Below, in pieces: positions 1 to 5,400 of a DNA stretch of 5,503 nt. The notes under the pieces are model-generated. The model did no database searches. It was not told the origin of the DNA and worked only from the letters and a program-made list of their open reading frames with translations. Position 1 is the stretch's first letter. Each line of letters opens with the position of its first letter. A program made the translations under genes and the position numbers. Origin of the DNA: Candidatus Mesolinea sp. UBA5823 (GTDB taxonomy: Bacteria; Chloroflexota; Anaerolineae; Anaerolineales; Anaerolineaceae); the NCBI GenBank assembly GCA_002417685.1, contig DICP01000055.1:1-5503 (forward strand). The letters are read 5' to 3'.

Positions 1-1103
1 AATTTATCTACTTCCGGGTAGAGGATCACCTGTAAGCCTGCCTCTCGCAAGCGTGCAGTTGTGCGCACAGCAATCTCCTGGTGGGCTGCGTCGAAAACCG
101 TCATGAGCACCCCTTTTCCAGCCCGATTTTGCTCCGGAATTAAACCCAGTGACTCCAGCAGCAACATGATAACCACATCGCCCATCGCAAAGCCTACACC
201 TGGCAGTGGTATGCCGCCAACATCCTCCACCAAGTTGGCGTAATGACCGCCACCTAAGATGGCACGAAATTCACCGGTTGTATCATGCGCTTCAAAGACC
301 GTGCCCGTATAGTAATCCAAGCCGCGGATAATCTTGGGGTCATAGGAGACAAATTCAGCCACCTCCAGCGCTTCGAGCTGCTTGAAGAGCGCCTGCAGCT
401 CCTCGGATTGCTGCCACAAGTCATTATTGGCAAGCAGCGCTTTCAGTGAGCTCAGCTGATCGGGCAGCAGGCCTAGCTTTAGCACGTTTTCATCCCAGAC
501 CGCAGCAGGCTGCTTATCGATTCGGTCGATGAGGCGCAGGATGGCAGGCCTGAGCTCATCAGAGATGCCGATGCGGTTTAATTCTGCCTCCATCAGCTTG
601 CGGTTGTTGACCAAAATATGAACCTGATCAGGGCGCAGCCCAACGTTCCGGAAAAAACTAGCAGCCACGGCAATGAGTTCTGCATCCGCCGCCACGCCTT
701 CAACACCGATCAAGTCAATATTCCATTGGAAAAACTCGCGGCTGCGGCCTTTCTGCGGCCGTTCGTAACGCCAGAAAGGGCCAAAAGACCACCAGCGCAA
801 CGGAAAGGTTAGCGCATTTTGCTGGGCAGCTACCATACGCGCCAGTGTCGGGGTCAGTTCCGGGCGGAGTGCAATCAGCTCGCCGCTGCGGTCTGGGAAG
901 ACAAAAGCTTGTTCCTTGACCAACTCCTCGCCTGATTTAGCTGCATATAGCTCGATCGTTTCTAAGCAGGGTCCATCATACGCCTCGTAACCGAAAAGCT
1001 GCGAAGTTTGCCTGATTTTCTCGATCAGCCATTGGCGCTTTGCCATTTCTTCTGGGTAAAAATCCCGTGTGCCTTTAACGCTCTTGATAATATTCTTCAT
1101 CAT
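1..1103 (-). CDS. hisS: Histidyl-tRNA synthetase, variant type, 3' end beyond window
   Basis: Class II aminoacyl-tRNA synthetase that charges tRNA-His with histidine in the cytoplasm. The frame is open for 367 codons and leaves the window at its left edge. Visible in order: N-terminal KGTRDFYPEE (10-19); ALRPELTPTLAR (78-89); motif 2 with FWRYERPQKGR (110-120) and Gln126; the HisRS signature IIRGLDYYTGTVFE (258-271), whose Arg260 corresponds to the catalytic arginine of the family; a glycine-rich GGGHYANL (284-291); and the start of the anticodon-binding domain (GVLMTVFD, from 331). The anticodon domain and intact motif 2 argue against the regulator HisZ. Compared with the roughly 420-residue family, about 50-65 residues are missing off the edge. 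Odd point: motif 3 reads GFAMGDVVIMLLLE (304-317), where the common form has GLER, so the usual motif 3 arginine is absent. ATG codons lie at 1103-1101 and 1100-1098. A GGA at 1110-1108 is 4 bases from the first and 7 from the second, so the second may be the true start. Confidence 0.94.
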   Translation of the reverse strand, partial: MMKNIIKSVKGTRDFYPEEMAKRQWLIEKIRQTSQLFGYEAYDGPCLETIELYAAKSGEELVKEQAFVFPDRSGELIALRPELTPTLARMVAAQQNALTFPLRWWSFGPFWRYERPQKGRSREFFQWNIDLIGVEGVAADAELIAVAASFFRNVGLRPDQVHILVNNRKLMEAELNRIGISDELRPAILRLIDRIDKQPAAVWDENVLKLGLLPDQLSSLKALLANNDLWQQSEELQALFKQLEALEVAEFVSYDPKIIRGLDYYTGTVFEAHDTTGEFRAILGGGHYANLVEDVGGIPLPGVGFAMGDVVIMLLLESLGLIPEQNRAGKGVLMTVFDAAHQEIAVRTTARLREAGLQVILYPEVDK

Positions 1104-1129
1104 TATTTCCAAATCTTAAGACTGGTAGA

Positions 1130-1138
1130 AGTATAGCA
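1130..1138 (-). promoter_or_regulatory. Possible proximal hisS promoter, extended -10
   Basis: On the minus strand the bases read TGC followed by TATACT, an extended -10 element. No convincing -35 is seen 17-18 bases upstream, which is typical where an extended -10 is used. A start near 1123 would give hisS a leader of only about 20 bases. That would leave the structured region 1208-1378 outside this transcript. The match could be fortuitous. Confidence 0.4.
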
Positions 1139-1170
1139 TGTATCCACTTCACTTTCTGCTCTCCCATAGG

Positions 1171-1201
1171 AAAAAATCCAGCCCTAGCTTCGATTGCTTG
1201 G
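1171..1201 (-). terminator. Possible weak intrinsic terminator or attenuator
   Basis: On the minus strand CCAAGC (1201-1196) can pair with GCTGG (1182-1178) with one bulged A, and is followed by A and six T (1177-1171). The stem is short and its loop is 13 bases, so it is weak for an intrinsic terminator. It lies after the tandem motifs and before hisS. It could therefore end a small RNA or act as an attenuator for hisS. Confidence 0.3.
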
Positions 1202-1207
1202 TCCATG

Positions 1208-1260
1208 TTCTCGCCGGCATCAGAATGCACTACCTACCCGCAGGGTACCGAGCGAGAGAA
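1208..1260 (-). repeat. Structured motif, copy 2 (hisS-proximal)
   Basis: The minus strand carries CGGGTAGGTAGTGCATTC (1240-1223) and then, 7 bases later, GGCGAGAA (1215-1208). The arm 1209-1219 pairs with 1246-1257, forming about eleven pairs with a single bulge at 1251. The 1218/1247 pair is a G·U only if the minus strand is transcribed, but a possible outer pair at 1208/1258 favours the plus strand, so orientation is not settled by pairing. The loop also holds a local TACCC/GGGTA inverted repeat (1235-1239 with 1243-1247). I do not recognise a known riboswitch or T-box core here. Confidence 0.6.
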
Positions 1261-1261
1261 T

Positions 1262-1278
1262 GTGACCATAGGTCTCAC
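1262..1278 (-). other. Small hairpin between the two motif copies
   Basis: On the minus strand GTG-AG-ACC (1278-1271) pairs with GGT-CAC (1267-1262) around a three-base loop, leaving AG bulged. Part of it, GGTCTC on the plus strand (1271-1276), is also complementary to GAGACC (1296-1301) in the next hairpin. The two stems could therefore be alternative folds. Confidence 0.4.
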
Positions 1279-1285
1279 AAGCCTT

Positions 1286-1305
1286 GCATGGTCAGGAGAC
1301 CATGC
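1286..1305. other. Perfect 8-bp hairpin between the motif copies
   Basis: GCATGGTC (1286-1293) and GACCATGC (1298-1305) are perfectly complementary around a four-base loop. There is no T-run directly after it on either strand, so it does not look like an intrinsic terminator. It lies midway between the two motif copies and is probably part of the same structured transcript, or a protein-binding palindrome. Confidence 0.55.
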
Positions 1306-1321
1306 TAAAACATATTGCTCT

Positions 1322-1378
1322 TTCTCGCCTGTCTACTGAGTGCACTGCCTACCCGAATGACACCACGCAGTAACAGGG
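1322..1378 (-). repeat. Structured motif, copy 1 (hisS-distal)
   Basis: The minus strand carries CGGGTAGGCAGTGCACTC (1355-1338), matching copy 2 at 16 of 18 positions with both differences C/T. GGCGAGAA (1329-1322) follows 8 bases later, as in copy 2. Its own stem is built differently: 1328-1332 pairs with 1373-1377, 1335-1338 with 1368-1371, and, after an A/G mismatch, 1340-1342 with 1364-1366. A conserved loop-side sequence held in stems of unlike sequence is what an RNA motif would show, although two copies alone cannot prove selection on the fold. Confidence 0.6.
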
Positions 1379-1413
1379 ACTAGGGTTGAAGAAGCTCAAA
1401 CCCCACACACAAA

Positions 1414-1443
1414 ATGATTGACTTTTTTTGCCGATTCTGTTAA
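1414..1443 (-). promoter_or_regulatory. Possible distal promoter reading toward hisS
   Basis: On the minus strand TTAACA (1443-1438) and AATCAT (1419-1414) are 18 bases apart and resemble -35 and -10 boxes, with about four of six matches at the -10. A start near 1406 would place both structured motif copies in the hisS leader. It overlaps the tRNA promoter on the other strand. Weak support. Confidence 0.25.
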
Positions 1444-1446
1444 CAT
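1418..1446 (+). promoter_or_regulatory. Promoter for the tRNA gene
   Basis: TTGACT (1418-1423) and TAACAT (1441-1446) are separated by exactly 17 bases, a sigma-70-type arrangement. Transcription would start near 1453, about six bases before the mature tRNA 5' end. This short 5' leader is normal for a single tRNA transcript trimmed by RNase P. Confidence 0.7.
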
Positions 1447-1458
1447 CATTGCGCAAAT

Positions 1459-1530
1459 GGCGAGGTAGCTCAACGGTGGAGCAGTGGACTCATAAGCCAT
1501 TGGTTGTGGGTTCGAATCCCACCCTCGCCA
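1459..1530 (+). tRNA. tRNA with CAT anticodon (elongator Met, or Ile2)
   Basis: A complete cloverleaf can be drawn. The acceptor stem is GGCGAGG (1459-1465) with CCTCGCC (1523-1529). The D stem is GCTC/GAGC with GG in the loop (1475-1476). The anticodon loop CTCATAA (1489-1495) has CAT at 1491-1493. The variable loop is TGGTT. The T stem is GTGGG/CCCAC with loop TTCGAAT, and the discriminator is A1530. Position 1:72 is a normal G-C pair and the anticodon stem lacks the three G-C pairs of an initiator, so fMet is unlikely. Elongator Met and the lysidine-modified Ile2 tRNA cannot be separated safely by eye. CCA is not encoded (CTT follows the discriminator), so a CCA-adding enzyme is needed. 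The anticodon stem ends in an A31/G39 mismatch (1488/1496) and starts with a G·T pair (1484/1500). Confidence 0.93.
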
Positions 1531-1552
1531 CTTATCTTCCCTGGGGGGTAAG
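1531..1552 (+). terminator. Weak hairpin just after the tRNA
   Basis: CTTA (1531-1534) pairs with TAAG (1549-1552), extended by T·G and C-G pairs toward a C/G-rich centre. No T-run follows, so it is at best a processing or pausing hairpin rather than a standard intrinsic terminator. No better terminator for the tRNA is visible before 1660. Confidence 0.25.
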
Positions 1553-1583
1553 AGAACACTACAACGCTCAGGTCTAAAAATTG

Positions 1584-1655
1584 GCAAAACGGTAATTTAG
1601 AACACTTTTCTTTACCTCGTAGTGAGTAGCCTCTTCAAAGCATGACCGTTTTTGC
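1584..1655. repeat. Interrupted inverted repeat upstream of the ABC operon promoter
   Basis: GCAAAACGGT (1584-1593) is the reverse complement of ACCGTTTTTGC (1645-1655) except for one extra T, with 51 bases between the arms. The right arm ends 8 bases before the -35 box of the ABC operon. It could be a pair of regulator sites or a large stem. Nothing else gene-like is visible in 1531-1660. Confidence 0.35.
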
Positions 1656-1663
1656 AAAATCCG

Positions 1664-1692
1664 TTGACGCTCTTAAACCCACAGTGTATACT
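1664..1692 (+). promoter_or_regulatory. Promoter of the ABC exporter operon
   Basis: TTGACG (1664-1669) and TATACT (1687-1692) each match the sigma-70 consensus at five of six positions and are spaced by exactly 17 bases. Transcription would start near 1699, giving a leader of about 50 bases before the first ABC gene. This is the strongest promoter visible in the window. Confidence 0.78.
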
Positions 1693-1706
1693 CTCTCGTA
1701 GAGTTC

Positions 1707-1728
1707 GGGGATATCGAAAGGTATCCCC
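1707..1728 (+). promoter_or_regulatory. GAAA-capped hairpin in the 5' leader of the ABC operon
   Basis: Bases 1707-1715 pair with 1720-1728 in nine consecutive pairs (one T·G) closed by the GNRA tetraloop GAAA (1716-1719). The stem starts about eight bases after the predicted transcript start. Only four T follow, after AT and A, so termination would be weak. A 5' stabilising stem that protects the mRNA is a reasonable alternative. It ends about ten bases before the likely ribosome site at 1739-1741. Confidence 0.6.
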
Positions 1729-1748
1729 ATATTTTGCTGGAATAAGGA

Positions 1749-3578
1749 ATGCAAAACAAGAAAAACGCTTACCCAGAACTAGATCGCCAAAAGATCACCA
1801 GCAATAAAAACGGCTTGGTGACGCTTTGGCATTTGCTCAGCGGCTACCATGGGCATTATGCCCTTTCTGCCATCATGTTAGCCATCTCAGCCGCTTCCCG
1901 CACAGGCATGTATCTCTTCCTGGGTTACTTTGTTGATCAAATCATCGGACAAGGCAAGTTTGGTACCGAGCTGCTCCAAGGCGCAGCTACTTTTATGGGC
2001 TTAATTATGCTTCAGGCTCTCTCCGGCTTTCTCAGCAATAAACTTGCTGCCCAAACCGCCGAAAGCAGCACCCGCCGCTTGCGGGACCTTCTCTTCGACC
2101 ACATTCAACGCTTGAGTTTTGCTTATCATTCCGAAGTTAAAACTGGAGACTTGCTCGAGCGCGCATCCTCTGATGTGGACACCATTCGGCGTTTCATTGC
2201 CGATCAAGCAATCGGTGTGGCGCGCATCATCGTGATATTCATCATTAATTTCACCGCTATCTTCCAACTAAACCAACGGCTAGCGCTGATTTCTATCATC
2301 ATTGTGCCGGTCATTTTGGTCATCTCCATCTTTTTCTTTCGCAAACTTTCGAAAGCCTACGAAGCTTATCAAGAACAGGAAGCAGTTTTATCCACAAATC
2401 TGCAAGAGAACCTTAGCGGTGTACGTGTGGTGAAGGCTTTTGCACGTCAATCCTACGAAATCAAAAAGTTTGACCAAAACAATTATGAAAAATATTTACG
2501 CGGCAAGCGGCTCAACCTGATGCACGCCCTTTTCTGGCCGATTTCAGATACGATCTGTGCCGCGCAGATGATCGCGAGCAACTTTTTAGCTGCTACCATG
2601 GTTATTGATGGGATTATCACCCTTGGTAATTTCATAACCTTTTCCGGTCTCCTTGGTTGGCTCATCTGGCCAATCCGCAACTTAGGCCGGCTGATTGTGG
2701 ATACCTCACGCGCTCTCGTTTCCTTGAATCGCGTCGTGGAGGTCTTACGCGTTCCCGAAGAACCGCTGTTTGAAGGCAGCTATCTCCCCGCATCCGGAAC
2801 GGTTCACGGCGATATTAGCTTCGAGCATGTCACTTTCGAATACGAGAAAGGACATCCAGTCTTAGAAGATGTATCTTTTGATGCGAAAGCTGGTCAGGTG
2901 ATTGCCCTGCTTGGTTCCACCGGCTCCGGCAAGACTTCGCTGGTGAATCTACTGCCCCGTTTTTACGATATTACTTCTGGCAGTATCCGCCTGGATGGTG
3001 TGGACTTGCGCGAATATCCGCGTAGTTTTCTGCGCAGCCAAATTGGCACCGTAGAACAGGAACCTTTCCTATTTTCCTGTTCGATTCGCGATAATATTAC
3101 CTATGGCGTCACACGCTCAGTAACCCAAGAGGAAATTGAGGCTGCCGCACGCGAAGCTGCCATTCACGATGTCATCCTGAGCTTCAAGGACGGTTACGAC
3201 ACGCTGGTTGGGGAGCGCGGGGTAACCCTCTCTGGCGGGCAAAAGCAGCGCGTAGCTATCGCTCGCACCTTACTGCTCAACCCACGTATCCTCATAATGG
3301 ATGATTCTACGTCTTCCGTCGATATGGAAACTGAAGTGCAGATTCGTGAGGCTTTGCAGCGCCTGATGAAAGACCGCACTACCTTCATAATCGCACACCG
3401 CATTCAAAGTATTATGAATGCCGATCTGATTTTGGTTTTTGACGAAGGTAAAATCGTCCAATCTGGTCAGCATCAGGATCTCATTGACCAGCCTGGCATT
3501 TACCGCAGCATATTTGAAATTCAAACGCGCATTGAGAGCGCTTTGCAAGAGGAAATTGACAGTGTCCACTTATTATGA
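1749..3578 (+). CDS. ABC exporter half-transporter, subunit with degenerate Walker B
   Basis: Inner-membrane half-transporter of the type IV (MsbA/multidrug) ABC exporter fold, 609 residues, the usual length. The membrane domain spans about residues 35-320, with clear hydrophobic stretches near 37-60, 78-95, 156-173, 178-197 and 270-310. The ATPase domain follows: A-loop Tyr365, Walker A GSTGSGKT (389-396), Q-loop Gln437, X-loop VGERG, signature LSGGQ (494-498), Walker B ILIMD (514-518), D-loop SSVD and switch His550. The residue after Walker B is Asp519 instead of the catalytic Glu, as seen in the degenerate-site subunit of heterodimeric exporters such as TM287/288 and BmrCD. The start is the ATG at 1749. 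AAGGA directly abuts it and is too close to act, so GGA at 1739-1741, seven bases away, is the likelier ribosome site. The gene overlaps the next one by 17 bases. The substrate is unknown; drugs, lipids or peptides are all possible. Confidence 0.95.
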   Translation: MQNKKNAYPELDRQKITSNKNGLVTLWHLLSGYHGHYALSAIMLAISAASRTGMYLFLGYFVDQIIGQGKFGTELLQGAATFMGLIMLQALSGFLSNKLAAQTAESSTRRLRDLLFDHIQRLSFAYHSEVKTGDLLERASSDVDTIRRFIADQAIGVARIIVIFIINFTAIFQLNQRLALISIIIVPVILVISIFFFRKLSKAYEAYQEQEAVLSTNLQENLSGVRVVKAFARQSYEIKKFDQNNYEKYLRGKRLNLMHALFWPISDTICAAQMIASNFLAATMVIDGIITLGNFITFSGLLGWLIWPIRNLGRLIVDTSRALVSLNRVVEVLRVPEEPLFEGSYLPASGTVHGDISFEHVTFEYEKGHPVLEDVSFDAKAGQVIALLGSTGSGKTSLVNLLPRFYDITSGSIRLDGVDLREYPRSFLRSQIGTVEQEPFLFSCSIRDNITYGVTRSVTQEEIEAAAREAAIHDVILSFKDGYDTLVGERGVTLSGGQKQRVAIARTLLLNPRILIMDDSTSSVDMETEVQIREALQRLMKDRTTFIIAHRIQSIMNADLILVFDEGKIVQSGQHQDLIDQPGIYRSIFEIQTRIESALQEEIDSVHLL

Positions 3579-5394
3579 TGAAAACGAACTCGACGACAAT
3601 GTTCGTTTTGACGGAAATGTAATCAAGCGTCTGTTCGAGACGCTCGCTCCGCACAAGAAGACCATGATCGGCAGCATGATTGCCATCATTTTGGTCTCTT
3701 TATTAGATGCTTATTTCACCCTGATCAATAAGCGCATCATCGATGAAGGCATCATTGCCGGGGATAAAACCGCACTGGTCAGGCTCTTCACGCTCTATGG
3801 AGCAATTGTGCTCATTCAGGCTTTGGCAGTGTTCTTCTTCATCTACCTCATTGGCTTGCAAGGCGAAAAGGTGCGGTATGACCTGCGAAAGCGGCTCTTC
3901 AACCATTTACAGCAGCTTTCCTTGGCGTACTTTAGCAAGACTCCCCTCGGGTGGATTATGTCCCGCGTAACTTCGGATACCGAAAAGATGGCGGATTTGC
4001 TCACCTGGGGTCTCATCGATTCCACTTATGCCTTAGTCAATATTATTACTGCCTCAGCCTTTATGCTCAGCATCAACTGGCAATTAGCATTAATTGTCAT
4101 CGCATCCCTGCCAGTCATGCTCTTTGTAGCGTTCAAATTCCGCACGCGCATTTATTACCATTACCGCCAGTCGCGCAAAGCCAATTCCAAGATGACAGCC
4201 AACCTCAATGAAAACATCACAGGGGTCCGCGTGGTCAAAGCACTGCGCCGTGAAGACCGAAACTTAGAAAACTTTAAAGTACTATCCACCGATATGTACC
4301 ATTCCAGCTACCGTGCCGCTTACCTTTCAGCGCTTTTTCAGCCGACAATTCAAACTATCAGCGCGCTTTCATTAGCCTTAGTAATGTGGCGCGGCGGATT
4401 GAGTGTTCAGACTCAGGCAATCACCATCGGCGGACTGCAAGCTTTCATTTCTTACATCATGATGATCCTTTGGCCCGTGCAGGATTTGGCGCGGGTTTAT
4501 GCCGATATGCAAAACGCTGTGGCATCCTCCGAGCGCGTTTTCTCACTGATCGATACCCAACCCGGCATTCGTGACCTAGAGCAAACACTGCCTTTCACAC
4601 CGCTCTCGGGTGATATTGAATTCGATAATGTCTCCTTCCACTACAAAGAAGACGAACCCGTGATTAAACACCTTAGTTTTCACGTGAACCATGGGGAGAC
4701 AGTAGCGCTCGTTGGCCCAACTGGCGGCGGTAAGACCACAATCGTCAACTTGCTCTGCCGCTTTTATGAACCGACCGAGGGGACTATCCGCATTGGAGGT
4801 ATTGACTACCTCAATTTCTCGCTCCAAAACATTCAATCCCGAATCGGCGTGGTGCTGCAGACCCCCCACTTGTTTTCTGGCACCATCCGTGAGAACATCC
4901 GCTATGGCAAACTGGATGCGACCGATGAAGAGATTGAGGTTGCTGCCAAATTAGCTGGAGCTCATAACTTCATTATCAATTTCGAGCACGGCTACGACCA
5001 GAACGTCGGCGAGGGTGGCAACTTGCTCTCCGTAGGTCAGAAACAACTGATCAGCATCGCAAGAGCAATATTGGCGAACCCAGATATCTTTGTGATGGAT
5101 GAAGCCACAAGCTCCGTGGATACACTCACCGAAGCATTGATCCAGCAAGGCATGGAGCGCCTAATGGAAGGGCGCACCAGCTTCATTATTGCCCACCGCC
5201 TTTCTACGATTAAACATGCCGATAAGATCTTAGTCATTCGCGATGGCCAAATTGCAGAGCAAGGTAACCATGAGTCGCTCATGCGCTTACGCGGGCACTA
5301 CTACCGCCTGTACACGCAGCAGTTCCGTCATGAGCTCGAAAGTCAGCTGGATCCATACCAGCAAACGCTCAGTTCGGAAGAGTCTCAGGCTTAG
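3562..5394 (+). CDS. ABC exporter half-transporter, partner subunit with degenerate signature
   Basis: Second half-transporter, 610 residues from a GTG start at 3562. AGAGGA (3548-3553) lies eight bases upstream of this GTG. A longer reading from the ATG at 3439 would add 41 residues encoded inside the previous gene and is unlikely. The membrane domain covers about residues 34-320, with hydrophobic stretches near 34-54, 78-98, 155-171, 175-192 and 260-305. The ATPase domain has A-loop Tyr361, Walker A GPTGGGKT (385-392), Q-loop Gln433, Walker B IFVMD (509-513) with catalytic Glu514, SSVD D-loop and switch His545. The signature is LSVGQ (489-493) instead of LSGGQ, and the X-loop is VGEGG instead of VGERG. 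These defects complement those of the upstream subunit, so the two should form one heterodimer with a single fully active ATP site. The overlapping start implies translational coupling. The C-terminal tail after residue 585 is polar. Confidence 0.95.
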   Translation: MSTYYDENELDDNVRFDGNVIKRLFETLAPHKKTMIGSMIAIILVSLLDAYFTLINKRIIDEGIIAGDKTALVRLFTLYGAIVLIQALAVFFFIYLIGLQGEKVRYDLRKRLFNHLQQLSLAYFSKTPLGWIMSRVTSDTEKMADLLTWGLIDSTYALVNIITASAFMLSINWQLALIVIASLPVMLFVAFKFRTRIYYHYRQSRKANSKMTANLNENITGVRVVKALRREDRNLENFKVLSTDMYHSSYRAAYLSALFQPTIQTISALSLALVMWRGGLSVQTQAITIGGLQAFISYIMMILWPVQDLARVYADMQNAVASSERVFSLIDTQPGIRDLEQTLPFTPLSGDIEFDNVSFHYKEDEPVIKHLSFHVNHGETVALVGPTGGGKTTIVNLLCRFYEPTEGTIRIGGIDYLNFSLQNIQSRIGVVLQTPHLFSGTIRENIRYGKLDATDEEIEVAAKLAGAHNFIINFEHGYDQNVGEGGNLLSVGQKQLISIARAILANPDIFVMDEATSSVDTLTEALIQQGMERLMEGRTSFIIAHRLSTIKHADKILVIRDGQIAEQGNHESLMRLRGHYYRLYTQQFRHELESQLDPYQQTLSSEESQA

Positions 5395-5400
5395 TCTCAT

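Noticed and set aside
618..812. Plus-strand open frame of 64 codons
   Set aside because: It lies within and opposite to hisS, has no ribosome site and has no recognisable protein features. The other short frames opposite hisS and the ABC genes are rejected for the same reason.
1..1103. HisZ, the regulatory subunit of ATP phosphoribosyltransferase
   Set aside because: Motif 2, the RGLDYYTG motif and the start of the anticodon-binding domain are present, and there are no histidine biosynthesis genes next to it in the window.
1208..1378. CRISPR array
   Set aside because: Only two imperfect copies with a 115-base distance, no regular spacers and no cas genes.
1104..1406. T-box leader for hisS
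   Set aside because: The position suits a T-box, but the conserved TGGNACCGCG antiterminator sequence is not found, and no specifier-loop arrangement with a His codon can be drawn. A GGTACC at 1244-1249 is only a superficial resemblance.
1396..1587. Minus-strand open frame with a GWDSNPQPMAYES peptide
   Set aside because: It is the antisense translation of the tRNA gene. This kind of peptide is a well-known false protein produced by translating across tRNAs.
3439..3561. Longer start for the second ABC gene
   Set aside because: The extra 41 residues lie wholly inside the first ABC gene, have no ribosome site at that ATG, and are not like the N-terminus of the family. The GTG at 3562 has AGAGGA at a good distance.
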